Source: Siphonodentalium dalli (Eukaryota; Mollusca; Scaphopoda; Gadilida; Siphonodentaliidae). Taken from it: a stretch of DNA of 64,000 nt. The notes below the pieces were generated by a model, which saw only the letters and a list, made by a program, of their open reading frames with translations, made no database searches and was not told the DNA's origin. Numbering within the stretch: the stretch's first letter is position 1; each line of letters begins with the position of its first letter. The DNA is taken from the NCBI GenBank assembly GCA_032622095.1, contig CP136064.1, positions 254,512,484-254,576,483 on the forward strand. The letters are read 5' to 3'. The translations under genes and the position numbers were made by a program. Positions 22,696-35,318 of this stretch are shown one piece after another.

Positions 22696-24599
22696 CTGAA
22701 CGTTTTCTCTACTTGGAACAATACCGTTCGTGATTTCATCGTGTTTTAATATGTGCATGAACAGTACCACATTTTCAGATTCATCTAGATCACTCAGACT
22801 GCATCCTCAAACGTCATTCATATTATACACATCTTCGGCGCGCCACTTTGATATAAGTAACCTGTTACTTTGCTACATATTATTAATATACAAATGGTAA
22901 AACTATATAATTTGTATATGACAAATTCGTCACTCCACGAACAGCCACAACACTTTTTCTCGTACATTCGCAATCTTCCATCCATCTGCCATATACGGCA
23001 CAGGCACGTACGCGTAACCCGTGTCAACACTAATCCGTTGCTTCATATAATGGCTTGAGTATCAACAACGAGGATTGGCAACTGTCGGCGTACGCGACAT
23101 TCGACATTGATTCCTTTCATATATCCAGGAGCGGATTCCATTTTACATTCACGACTATCATATAAGAAGATATTTTGCGCGCGCCGCGTGTATAATGTAC
23201 TGTTGATAGCCGTGGTCCGCTGGGCATTTTATTTATATATAATTAGTTTTTTCCGGTTTAAAAGTCGAACTGCGCGACCAGGATGCCGAGTCCGGTAAAA
23301 GGTGTAGTTGTGAATTTCAATTTCGTTTATTGTCCTTTACATTATTAAGTCAATAATGTTGATTTTTGGTTTGTGACAAGCTATATCAATTACCAATACA
23401 ATAAATTTAAATGATAATTTTTGTAAGTCTTATATTTCAACTTTTATAGATATGTTTCGTTCTGCAGCCCACTGATGGTTGTGGTCGGAGACGGCCGAGT
23501 CGGCCGCCGGCTCGTTGATTAAGTGCCGGTTGTTATTGTTATTTTAACGGAACTCTGAGTTGGTCATTCGCGAAACCAATATATTTTATATTATATAATT
23601 ACAAGCATGGGTATATAATATATGATCTTGAGCGCGTTACCATTACTGACTATGGTTTTCTTGTATCTCTTGTCGTGTATTTTACACACGCTTCCCGATT
23701 TAGTAATTGAATAGTGGGTTCTTGGCGACACAAATCAATACCTTAACTTTCAATACTGCATAGCGATATCTCGCTGCACCTAACACCACCTGAGCGTCAA
23801 TATAAGGCGCAGAGCCATACACGAGAGAGATCCAGCTCACAAAACGGTCCGTACATTCATCTGCTTGTATATGAAGCTACACCCTCTACTCCGAATCTAT
23901 TTCGATTTTAGTCTGTTCACTTCTCGGCGACTACTCACATCGGTTCCTCAATGCAAAGTCAGACAGAATTGTGATTGTTATCGCTTTGTCAAAATACACA
24001 ACGGGCTACTAAATGATGAGTGTTTCCAGTCCAGAATGTTCGACCCGAAAGAACCGGAATATGAACAATCTTTTATGTAATCCCACTGAGATTTACCGTT
24101 CTTTCACCGTTCGAACTCAGAATACATACTATACCGTTCCAATGTGTTTTGTTATAACTGGATGGAAAAATCCATTTCTGATATAAAGGGTTAATGGTGA
24201 GAAATTATTATCAAAGGGTTGCAGATTTCTTATTAAAAAAAAAAATTCAAATAGCAACGGATTTGTATGATATAAGATGTTCAGATACAAGAGAATAGAA
24301 TTGAGGACGAATGGCAGCCGAATTCATGTCTCTCCAGTATGAATTCATTTGTTCAGTCAACAAACATCGGTAGCCACGCACCGTGTTGGACAGTACCGAC
24401 GTTGTGTTGGTGTTTTCATAATTTCCCTTGGGGTTGACCGCCAAAGTGGCATTGTTAGCATTATGGAGAAAGAAACATTACATCTGGCATACGCTGGTTT
24501 AAACCGAGTAATTTGTTAAATTAATATTTTATAGATTTCGAATCTCTTTAACATCTTAAAGCCAGTATCATACCGCTCAATCCGACCAAGCCACTGTTG

Positions 24600-24700
24600 T
24601 GTGGAGGCAAATGGTCCACAGTCGAGGTGCGAACTCACGCATGTGCATTAACACCATTACAAGTCCGACACTCTGACCACTGGGCTACAACTTCCACTTA
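24600..24700 (-). mobile_element. tRNA-like SINE head
   Basis: On the minus strand the Pol III A box TAGCCCAGTGG (24687-24677) is followed about 40 bases later by a B-box-like GAGTTCGCACCTC (24636-24624). Between them GTCAGAGTGTCGGACTTGTAA resembles a tRNA D-arm/anticodon region. It does not fold as an intact tRNA, so a tRNA-derived SINE or tRNA pseudogene is the best reading. Confidence 0.6.
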
Positions 24701-24714
24701 TTATTGATGTCACT

Positions 24715-25290
24715 AAATGTTCAATAATTCGATTTTGTGATATAAAAAAATTAATTTACGATATTACAAATTGGTACTTGTTATATCATAAATTAATTCT
24801 GTGATGTCATAAAATATTCAAAGATATCATATTTTGTGTTATCATGTATTCATTTAGTGATATAATAAAATGAGTTATTGATATAACTATATTGGTAATA
24901 AATAGAAGAACGGCGACCTGTGAATCCGTTAATCAGTAATATAAAACGTCGAATATGGGATATCACAAAATCAATATATTATATTACTAATTCGAATTAG
25001 TGATATCATAACATCAGTTTAAAATATCATAAAATCGAATATTTGATATCACAATATAGAAATGCACTAGTAATATCACTAAATAGTATTTTCGTCCGAA
25101 TTATTGATAGCACAAAATGAATATTTGATATCACAAACTGGAATAAGTGATATTACAATAATGATTATATGAAATCATAAAATATAATATGTGATATCAC
25201 TAAATGCTAACAATTTTATGATATCATAAATTCGATTTTGTGATATCATATATTAATTTTTTGATATTTTAAAATGAATTATTATCACAA
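24715..25290. repeat. TGATATCA-rich degenerate repeat
   Basis: About 20 occurrences of TGATATCA/GTGATATCAC-type palindromes, each followed by AAAAT or TAAAT, at irregular 20-40 bp spacing. AATAAATAGAAGAA occurs inside (about 24898) and at the end (about 25299), so a larger unit seems duplicated. No coding potential. Confidence 0.7.
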
Positions 25291-25294
25291 AATA

Positions 25295-27155
25295 GGTAAT
25301 AAATAGAAGAATGGTGCCCCGTAAAAATACACGTCTGTTGAGATAAATATCAGTATGTACATATATCATATTAAACTGGTGTAATTTTATACCTTCGTAT
25401 AATGCGAGTAATGTCACAGGAACGAAAACGCCTGTTAGAATCAACCAGTGATGAAGATATCCGAACATCATTAATTCTGTCCAGAGAATAAAGTTTCTAG
25501 ACACTTATTTCAGTACGGTTGTTCATTTACTTCCTGGATACTAAATGTATCTGTCAATCATGTTAACGCGACCCATTGCCTTGTAATTGGATGTATCAAC
25601 GCCCCCGTTCCGGGTCCGTCGATTTTCAAATAATAAAACTATTCATTGCAATTCCTGTGTTCGGTTTCGGAAATTGCTAGATGGGAGTGCTAGCTTAATT
25701 GTTACGAAACTCAAATTGCACACAATGACTTTGCACAATTAAGTGAACGACAGAAAAAACTAAATTGTTGTAACTCTACTGAAAAGATTAGCATTACTAC
25801 TGTTTAATTGTCACAGCTATTCCAAACCTTTAAAGTGTAGATATTGCGTAGAGCAAATATTTACACGATTTGTGTTTAATTTTACTCTTTCGTACAATTT
25901 ACTTTGTAAAAATGAGCTACACAATGTGTAGTATTCATAAACAATGTAGTTCATTGTACGTATGGATGGCTCCTGGATCTGCACTTTAAAGTTTAGATTC
26001 TCCACAATGAGTTTTGGGTTACATAATGGTCCTGTATCTACACTTTGAAATGTATGCGCGACATATTGACGTTTTGGATTTAGATTCTGATATTATGCAA
26101 AAGCACGAACTCTCAATATGTGATTGACAACAAAAAAACACAAATCATAGCGGAAACATTTAAATATGTAAAACCAATCAGGACTGGGCCACTAAGTGGC
26201 TATCTTCTGATCGAATGTCTAAGAAATATTCAATCTGACGCTCTAGTGCAATTAACATCTGGTGCATAAACACCAATGTTGATTACTCCTCACACGACAT
26301 TGAACATTAGCAGAGCTGTGTTGAGAACTCGAGATATATCTGATTATTCTGTGTGAGAGATATTGACTAGTTAGCACCACATGGAGTTACAGAGGTCCGT
26401 AGATTTACAAGGACAGTTGACGGACAAAACGTTATTTTAAACAGTAATCTTCGTACCTTCAATCGGTGCGAACATCCATCGAACTTGAAATTGGCCATGG
26501 CCAAGTACATTGTGAGAGTAAAGAAACCATAAGTGCACCATGTTATTTCTGGCAATTATCATAAGGACTGTACGAATCTTAAAAAAATCAACTGTCAATG
26601 TTCACATATTGCAATACATCGTTCGTGTCCAATTTTGGGACTATGAGTTAGATTCAACGATGTCAAGCTGAGACGCATCTGTCATATATAGATGCCAAGA
26701 AAATAGTTGGTCCTCGGCCATCCATTCCACGGGTCACATACTCAGCAATCGTGTCCACAAAGTAGGTGTTGATGCCAGCCGTTGATCTATTTCGTCCGAA
26801 ACAAAATCTATGCAAATTTATTGTGTTTTTTATTTGCTATTTACTACATATCCTGTACTACCTTTATACGTTTTATAGTAAGATCACACACTAGTCATTT
26901 CTTTAATTTATATTCTGAATCCAAGTGGGAACATTCATCTTGGGTGCTTTTATTTGTACATAGCTCATTCCTTAAATCTAATCCACTCACTATCTGACCT
27001 ATCTAACAGTTGCTTTGCTACGATCTGTTTGGTACCTGATTATGTTCATGGTCGTGGTCGTGATATTGCATAGCGGCCGAAACGACAACAAGCCCTTAAC
27101 CAATCAATCGTAAGTGGCTAGGAATGGTACAGTTTTGTTTAATTTGTATACTACA
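25295..27155. other. non-coding stretch
   Basis: AT-rich, with no exon, RNA gene or transposon end convincingly recognised. A weak minus-strand start MYLAMANFKFDG.. before a GTACGA donor near 26450 was noticed but is unsupported. Confidence 0.4.
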
Positions 27156-27164
27156 ATGGCTTAA

Positions 27165-27396
27165 CCATTTGAGTGCCAGGGGCCGATCTCATCGGCCCTA
27201 AACCTACAAAATAAGCCTGTTAAAGAATATAAGAATAAATTATAAAAATTGTAAACAATTGTAAAAAAAACCAAATGTTAAGCCAATGCATTCTCTTATA
27301 TATGCGAGGCGACCTATGGTCGACTCGCATATATAAGAGAATGCATTCGCACAGGGTATATGGGTTGACACAAAAATCGACCTGGCACTCAAAGGG
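27165..27396. mobile_element. TTAA-flanked TIR element carrying one hairpin
   Basis: TTAA at 27161-27164 and 27397-27400. TIRs are CCATTTGAGTGCCAGG (left) and CCCTTTGAGTGCCAGG (right, reverse-complemented), one mismatch pair apart. TTAA duplication plus CCCTTTG ends is piggyBac-like. Inside, at 27285-27353, is one 69-bp hairpin of the ATGCATTCTCTTATATATGC family with the AT-rich spacer (GTTAAAGAATATAAGAA) but no partner hairpin. No transposase. Confidence 0.7.
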
Positions 27397-27401
27397 TTAA
27401 A

Positions 27402-27447
27402 GCTGTACATTATTTCATTCGCTCCATTCGCTGCAATAATGTACAGC
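27402..27447. repeat. 13-bp-arm hairpin
   Basis: GCTGTACATTATT pairs with AATAATGTACAGC, immediately right of the TTAA element. Could be a small foldback element. Confidence 0.7.
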
Positions 27448-27700
27448 CTGAAGCTATTATCTGACTTAAAACAAGGCCGAGTTCATGTGTCTGAAGCGTT
27501 ACCACTGAACAGTATGGACTGACCGAAATTGGTCAAGCCACCTGAGTTGTACGACGTGTTCCGCCCTATCCACTCGCCCATTGGCTATATGGATGGCGTG
27601 ACATATTAACCCATTATCAACATAATGGACAGGCAGTAATCCATTGCGTTTCTCACCGTTGACTGAACACGGCGTACGAAGTTTGGAGTTTGGGACCCCC

Positions 27701-27852
27701 CCCCCCGGGAAGATTTGAAAGGGCCGTCAGCCCTCTCCTACAACCCACGTTTGTGTGCTATAATGCCGCTGAAGACCGTTTGTTGGGTTTGGTTTGTGAG
27801 TGTTTAATAGTGATTGGATGAATGCAGGAAGCAAAGCCCCCCCCCCCCCCCG
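27701..27852 (+). repeat. two poly(C) tracts
   Basis: About 11 Cs near 27701 and about 14 Cs near 27838. They could form C-rich or G-rich structures and are likely places for length errors in assembly. Confidence 0.8.
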
Positions 27853-28825
27853 CGTACCGGCGGACCGGCGATGAAGACTTACCTTGTTTATAGTACGAGT
27901 TGTGTGTTTAACTTAGTTGATATCGTTATTATTTAGTGGCATGAACACGAAATAAAGACAACGAGCTCCTTATATACGAATATCCTCGGGTATGTTGCCA
28001 CTACAGTTCGGCATTTTGTATTAAATAATTTATGCGGCATTAGATTCGAGAAATTTTAACAGTTGAAAATGCAATTGCTATTCGTGAAACGACTTGCCTG
28101 GTCTTTGAAGTTTTACACACACTCACCCAACCCAAGTGACGAGGCTCTATACATAGGTATATTGCTTAGAAACTCATATTTCTAGTAATCCATAAGAGCG
28201 ATACTATACTTGAGAACCGTTGTCTGGATAGCTACATGCATACAGTATGGTATCATACATGCCAATCATATACATTGAATCGTCCACAGTAAAATTTATC
28301 ATCATTAATTTGGATAATGGATAGTTATCTTATAAATTTGACTCTATGGACAAAGGAGTGACGTCATCGCATAGTTTTAATGTCAATGTAATTCCACGTC
28401 TCAACAGATAACAAGAAAACCATAGTCAGAAATGGTAACGCCACCAAGATTATATTATTACATATAAATAGAAATTATAAAAAAAATACATAAAATATTT
28501 TGATAACAATTGCGTTTAAACAAGTAATCCTTCAAATTATTACTAACAAAGCAAGTAAATGACTGTGGGGTCACTCAACAGATTATAAAGACTTGGACTT
28601 AATATACTGTAAATACTGGGACTGTATATTTTTTAATTTTAATCTAAAATTTAAATGAAATAATTAAAAGATAAAATTTAGCAAGTAGTAAAAGTTAATT
28701 TTCTCATTTAATTTTTGTTTTGGTTAAATAAAGCAATAATTTAAATGTAAAATTTAGTTTTAAAAAAATGATTGACCCTGGCTCTTCCAATGTTTGCGCG
28801 ACTGACCTGGTCAATTGTTCTTAAG

Positions 28826-29051
28826 AAGTTGTTTTGAGAATTATTATGGAGGGAAATAGTTATGGCTGTGGCTTCGCAAGTAATTGACTTGGTGACGTGA
28901 TGTTAACAAATCTGAACTCCAGTAAACCAAGGACGCTCCATACCAAATATAAGGTCAATAAATCATTCTTTAGAAATTGTTTTAAGATTTACTATGGAGG
29001 GAAAGAATTATGGAGCTGACTTCGCAACTATTTGACATCATTGTAACAAAT
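28826..29051 (+). repeat. diverged direct duplication
   Basis: 28826-28912 and 28973-29051 share TTGTTTTRAGA, TATGGAGGGAAA, TTCGCAA and TAACAAAT in order. Non-coding. Confidence 0.6.
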
Positions 29052-29779
29052 AATATGATCGCATGTGACACGTAGTGGAGCAACCACACAAATACATCAA
29101 ACTATCACAACAATTTCCATCTATATACGTAGTTTCCAACTGCTGCTGTGTCAGTCATGGGATTTCAAAATGTTGAATACTTTCACCAAAGTTGGAGGGG
29201 CGGATTCCGCGGAACACTACAGTACAACCACCCTGCCAGGACGTATCTCGTTAAAACAACTCATACATATCCATGCCAAACTAAAGCTAGCAACTTCCCA
29301 CGTTTATATATGACAAATATAAATGTTCACATGGGCGCTAAATCCCACAATATCACTGGGGGAAATCTTTCGCGTGAACAGTTTCATGCGCTAGCTAGCT
29401 AGCTCTTGTCAATAGAAAACATCTCTCGTTTGAATCCAGTCTGTATTGTTTTAGAAAATGGTCTTTAGAGAAGTCTCTTAATCACATTTAAGTGTATATA
29501 TTGTTGAAGGCAGCTGAATTAGCCCATTGCATGGTCAAAAATTCAAACTGATAGTCAAAATGACATTTGAAAACATGATGAAGAATATAATCTTATATGC
29601 ACTCACTAGATTTAAAAGAAGAACAAACAAAAAAGGAACAATGAAATCCAAACAAACAAACAACACGTTTGTAGGGAGGGATCCCACATTTATTGTGTGC
29701 ATATTGCATATAAACTGTCCTATGGCCATTTTGTATATGTAATTGCGTTTAATCTAGTGATGTGAAATCGGTGTTTCCG

Positions 29780-30060
29780 GTAAAGACCAAATGTGTCTGA
29801 ATTCTGGCCCACAAAACCAACTGACGTAAATGACGTCATGGACCATGTCAAGACGTCTTCGCTGGTTTTCGGTCAGTAACCAACGAAAATGGTCAAATTG
29901 AAACTAATTTATAAGCCTACATAACATAGGAATTGTTCAGAAAAACTGAAGTTGCTAATTTCATAACCATCCCACTTGGTTCACTTCCGATTCCGTGATT
30001 TCACAATTTGATATTATTGTTCCCAGGATGCTATGCAAAAGCGGGGCGGAAGTCACGTGA
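29780..30060 (-). repeat. dispersed repeat, copy 2
   Basis: Inverted relative of 1020-1290. Its outer edge holds CACGTGA and a TGACGTAAATGACGTCA block. It ends shortly before the hAT-like element. Confidence 0.55.
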
Positions 30061-30262
30061 TTTTTAACCCATTTTTCTTGTCCGGATTTTCATCGCGTCG
30101 AAATTCTGTTTCATGGTATTGTAAAAATTAATGACGTCATTCGCGCCTAAACTTGAAAAGCAACATAGCGCCTGCGGTGCTGTGGTGGTTGCTATAAATA
30201 TTAGTCACTCAGGCAATAGATGTATCTATTATGGTTATCAAGTTATTGGTTCTGACGTGTCT

Positions 30263-31626
30263 TAGTCCAAGTCTTCTCGTACTAAAACCGGCTAAGATAT
30301 TGGGATGGAGGTGCCGGTCTTTAGTCCAAGCCCGCTTCTATACCAATCCTATCACACGAGTTACGCCCACGATCTGTGGCGGGAATCTGTGGTGTATTTT
30401 ACTCGATTTACCTAATGAATCAATACATGATGCTATATACATCGGAAAGAGAGACATCTTATGGTCATAATGGTGTATAATAATCTAACTTTCATGTTAA
30501 ATTACGCATAGAATATTCCGGTTGATTGTCACCAACATCTCTGCTTTTTCTGTTTGTTTACTTAACTGAAAGCCGAACTCAGGTTCCGAAGAACTTCGGC
30601 ATTGTCCGGTGTTTGTTCTGAGTATTCTAGTTTCCGTTTCTATATATAGCGCGGGGTTTTCCGAACAAAATAGCGAAAACCGATCGCCGCAAAGTCCAGT
30701 TTCCAATGTGCTTTGAGAACAATTCCCGCACTAAAAACTTAATGACATAATGGAGGATCAGAAAGGTAGTTTTGTTGACAATTTTCGCAAGCAACTTGTC
30801 AAAATTGGAGAAAATTAGAACTCTTGTGTCTGACTTGCCATGCGTGTGATTTTCATCCATGTGCATTTTGACCTTTGTGTTGATAAAATAATCGGAGAAC
30901 CGAATCACACAGTTTCGAAATATAGTTCTTCCGTTTTAGTGGGACTTTTCAAACTTAAGGTTAAAAATTTATACAAATTTTGTTTGATTTTTTGTGTGCT
31001 TAACAAGAGCAGTATATTGCTCTGTTCGCTTAGTATATATCTTAATTTCGCTGAAGTCCACCAAATGTGGGAAATGTAGCACCATATTATTTATTCTAAT
31101 GGTCGTTGTGTTTACACTGTTTTAAACTTTGAGAGGGTTGTAATTCCCCGTAATTTATTTAATGTATTACATTTATATCTTCAATGTTTAATTAATCTAT
31201 TTATTTTTTATTTATTGACACACATAATTGCGATTACAATGGAGAATTCATCGTAATTTGCGTTGTCAGTCGAAAATCTACTGAATATTTTCAACGGAAA
31301 ATGCCGAACACAGTTCGCGAGGTCAACTGAGTTCGCATACTTTTAAAAATTTGTAAACATTGCGGTAAATGTCTCTTTTCGCATTAAATTACCGCTTTCA
31401 ATTCACAACTGATGTGGGTTTCAGATCAAATAGCATGTCTTCTGCGGAAAATATCCGTTTATTGTCGCAATTGTGATATTTTATTTCATATAATTGTGGT
31501 TTTATTTGAGCGGGTCACTAACGCTTAAGTCGTGTCATAAGAATGCATGGGCCTGGAACTCGGACTAAAGACCGGCACCTCCATCCCAATATCTTAGCCG
31601 GTTTTAGTACGAGAAGACTTGGACTA
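30263..31626. mobile_element. hAT-like non-autonomous element, 1364 bp
   Basis: Ends TAGTCCAAGTCTTCTCG.. and ..GACTTGGACTA form a perfect 65-bp terminal inverted repeat (30263-30327 against 31562-31626). It is flanked on both sides by the 8-bp direct repeat ACGTGTCT (30255-30262 and 31627-31634). An 8-bp target duplication with TIRs starting T/CAG is a hallmark of the hAT superfamily. The interior has only short frames with no transposase, so it would need a helper. Perfect TIRs imply recent activity. Exon-like frames inside (for example the 30840-31079 region) are not convincing. Confidence 0.8.
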
Positions 31627-31949
31627 ACGTGTCTTCAGATGTCTAAATATTGTTTGATGGACAGATCGCGCAAGCGCAAGGGACCCACGCCAATCTTCTT
31701 CGTTGGGATTCCAATTGTTGGCTTATTATTAATATGCACATATGCTTAAGATACAGTCGCACGCGAAGCGCGCTCCCGTAGATCGGGTTTTTGGATCACA
31801 GTTAATGACAATACCATTGAAATAATCGGTTTCCCCCCATAAACATCCATATATTCAATATACATGTTTTTGGAGCAGAATTAGGTAGTCCATATTCGAC
31901 GCCATCCTGGAATTTAATTTTGTTTATTTTTTACACTTATTTTTTAGTT

Positions 31950-32463
31950 ATGTGGATGGAGTTCCAATTAAACCTCACATCTTTATATTGGTTATGTGGA
32001 TTGAGTGATCATTAAACCTCACATCCTTATATTGGTTACATTAATGCCCAAAGTAATTGAATACTTAACCACTGCAGAATTATGGATAATTTTGCTGTGG
32101 TTAAGACGTCAATTACTTTGAACATTACTGTATGTGCATTGAGTTATTATTATACCTGACATCCTTATATTGGTTACATTAATGCCCAAAGTAATTGAGC
32201 ACTCAACCACAACAGAATTATGGGTAATGTTTCAGCATTTAAAATCCTGACAAATTACCAATTATTCTGATGTGGTTAAGTGGTCAATTACTTTGGACAT
32301 TACTGTTTGTGGATTGAGTTATCATTAAACCTCAAATCCTTATATTGGTTACAGTAATGCCCAAAGTAATTGACCACTTAACCACAGCAGAAGTATTTCA
32401 AATCCTGAACAATTACCCACAATTCTGCTGTGGTTAAGTGGTCCATTAATTTGGACATTACTG
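31950..32463 (+). repeat. composite tandem array: 44-bp linker alternating with hairpin elements
   Basis: 44-bp linkers (ATGTGGATTGAGTTATCATT..ATATTGGTT) lie at 31950, 31994, 32132 and 32307. Three palindromic elements lie between them at 32038-32131, 32176-32306 and 32351-32463, each with ends ACAKTAATGCCCAAAGTAAT and ATTACTTTGGACATTACTGT. The first two linkers abut with no element between them, giving an empty junction GGTT/ATGTGG. Hairpin centres differ in length. Confidence 0.8.
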
Positions 32464-32749
32464 TATGCAGATGGAGTTAAACCTCACATCAGTGTGTTGG
32501 GGATTTTGGACCTTGACTTGGGACCTATGGTATTTAACGCAACAAATGCGAGTACACATTATACACAAATTTCAAAAGTTTTTCTGGGATAAGATGAGTT
32601 TGAAGCCTGCTTACATTTCAAAATGTTGTCAGTTTTGTATTGTCTGCAGCGGAACTCGGCGTGTTGAAGCAAAAGTCACAAGAGATAAAAATCTGTATGT
32701 AACGAGACTATAATACAAATGAAAAAATAAATTGAGGGAGGGTGGGCGA

Positions 32750-33535
32750 TACAGGGAACTAAGAGTTGAACCGATATAAATTTGTAAAGCGATAACGACC
32801 AATGTTGACATATTATGCATCTCAACTCTACTGTTGCAATAAGGCTATAAAATAGGGTGGGGTGTTAGAATCTTAGTTATCTCTATATTGTGCCAGAATA
32901 GTCATTTATGGACTTTTATATACAATGCAAATTAGAATCAAATGATAAAAATATGTATGTAACACAACTACACCGATGAAAATAAAAATAATAATTTAGG
33001 CCGGATTAGATGTTGGGTTGGTTATATGGACTCGGAGAAAAAGGGGTTCAAAGATGAACTGACATAAATTAGTAGAGCGATAGTGATCGATCTTGCCATG
33101 TATTGCATTGCGACTGTACTGTAGCGGCAATGGTATACAATTGGGGGGGGGATCCTGAAATTACCTCTATCTCTATAAATGGCACCAGGATTATATAGAA
33201 AGGAATAGCAATTGATATACGTATACGGTATACCATAGTAATGCCACAAACATATAAGTACAAGTATCACGTGATAAAATATTACGTAACGTGACTATAG
33301 CGATGGAAAAAAAAAATTGGACCGGGATTACAGGTTGGGTCGGTTATATGTGGATAATTGGATATGGAATTCATACCGATAAAACAATACAAATTAGTAG
33401 AGCGATAAAGACCAATGTTGACACTTAGTCAGGCTACGCGGGGGAAAGAGGGGTTGATACGATAGACCAAAATAAATTTGTCGGGTGATAATGACCAGTG
33501 TTGACGTATAAAGTAACGCGACTGTACTGTCGCAC
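32750..33535 (+). repeat. diverged tandem repeats, about four copies
   Basis: The phrase AAATTAGTAGAGCGATA..GACC..TGTTGAC..GCGACTGTACTGT recurs at about 32775, 33067, 33390 and 33468 with strong divergence. Purine-rich, non-coding; contains G8 at about 33144. Confidence 0.6.
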
Positions 33536-33958
33536 AATTATCAAGTAGAACCAGTCAAATATGGACTCTGCTTCCCAATATGGAACAGCTCAGAAAACAT
33601 TCGCAGGGCCCTAAAATTTATTTGACATGGGATCTGCCATTCAAATCTATTTATGTCGATAAAACTCTTATTTTTCAAAATTTTAAGCTGAGACTTGGTG
33701 TGTCTGCGTGGAATACTTATATATTCATGCAATGTTAAGGTACAACACTGTGTGTAATACTTATATATTCTTAAAATGACAGAGTCCAGCGCATAATTAT
33801 GTTTTAGATGGAAGAAATTGAATTTTTTTTCGATAATAAATTTACAGCGTGTACGGGTCATTGAGTACGCTCATTTTGTAATCAAACTTTTGTCAATAGC
33901 CGTTTTGGTCAAACTAAACCTTTTTTGACCGGGACAGCAGATCCGAATAATAGCTAAG

Positions 33959-34273
33959 ATGTATTTAGATAGAATTATCAAATTACCGATTAGGGTCCAT
34001 TTTAAGAGAATCGAGTGGAGAAATCTTGGTAACATTTTCATAAAACACGCCGATTCGGCCATCACTTGTCTCCGCGTCGATTATCACTGCGGAGACCGTC
34101 TTCGGCAATTGGAATTGAAATTGGAAGACGGAGCGCTACCGTTGGTCAATACGATCACGTGGAATTGGAAGGAATTGGAGAACAATTGGAAAATGCGGGG
34201 CTGCGGTTGGGTCACTCAACAGAGCAGATTATCATGTTCCCTGCAAAACTCTTACCATAATTCTAGAAAATAA
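33959..34273 (+). other. possible relic of a coding region
   Basis: Two overlapping plus frames stay open to an AATAAA at about 34270, one ending VGQYDHVELEGIGEQLEN.. and then FPAKLLP before its stop. Codon character looks better than the surroundings, but no family, start or splice site is recognised. Could be a 3' end of a decayed gene or chance. Confidence 0.2.
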
Positions 34274-34400
34274 AAGATGGCGGTTACAACAACAGAACAG
34301 ACATGCGCACTCCAATTAAAATTATCCATAATTCACTTCACTACACCAGGGGCTCCCAATGGGTTATACATTATTTTCAGGCTATCGGATTATTTATATT

Positions 34401-34559
34401 TTCAACAACATATTATTACACCGGTGACTTTAAGTTTACAATTTCAGCCTGTCATGATTCTATCAATATGATTGAGTCATATTTTCAAAAACATATTATA
34501 CACCGGTGGTGTTAACTTTACAATTCCAGCATCTACGTGATTCTATCGGTATGGTTGAG
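34401..34559 (+). repeat. 83-bp tandem duplication
   Basis: 34401-34480 and 34484-34559 share ACATATTATTACACCGGTG, TTTACAATTTCAGC and TGATTCTATCAATATG with modest divergence. Confidence 0.75.
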
Positions 34560-35318
34560 TAAGGTACAAAAAAAATCTCCCACAATGCATTCGCCCAGTC
34601 GACCACAGAATATCAAAATCTCCGAAACAACTTACACCACCATGTGGCGTAATGAAGCCAACACTTTGCCGAGTTTTCGTTATCAATATTTCAACGAACT
34701 GCAAATCGACAAGATGGCGTTACATATCGACACGTGGTCGCTTTACTCACACAAATTCTAGATATCTTAGAAATGTAATCTGAAATTGAGTATAACCCCA
34801 GTCGCCCCCCGATCAAGCTTTGTAAATTTACACAATGAATGTATAATGGACTCTACGCTTTTGTTTTTCGGCAGATCAAATGTGTCACGACTCTGAGATG
34901 GCTGTATACCTTTACCGTGATGTGACCTTCGTGGTTAAATTGATTTGAAACACTATGTTGCGACTCACATCAACGCATTTATCTAGATAGTCATTATACC
35001 AAAATTTCCAGCACACAGTGCCATATTTTCTTATGTTTCAAATAAAGTGACCTTGATGACGAAATCATTCTCAGTTGTTTGCTTGTGACGAATGCACGAC
35101 CAACAATTTCCATTTTTGCGTTGTTCAATCGTAGTGTAACACGTATTCTATACGAATGGGCACTTTCGATGTTGTTGAATATTTTGGCAATAACAGTATA
35201 GTTTAATAGTGCATTTTTAAAATGAGATATGTCCCGTTGTCGGTGTGCATTTCTCCAAAGTTGCCGAATTTCAACACAACATGGAGCATATTTAAAATAT
35301 TTCGATTAATTCTAAATG

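Noticed and set aside
23865-24080. Plus frame with five cysteines near its end
   Set aside because: No convincing acceptor or donor and no recognised cysteine pattern.
24247-24460. Minus frame containing NTTSVLSNTVRGYRCLLTEQ
   Set aside because: Protein-like composition, but no splice sites, start or family recognised.
29535-29729. Hydrophobic minus-strand frame resembling a membrane segment
   Set aside because: AT-rich sequence readily gives hydrophobic frames. No second segment or splice support.
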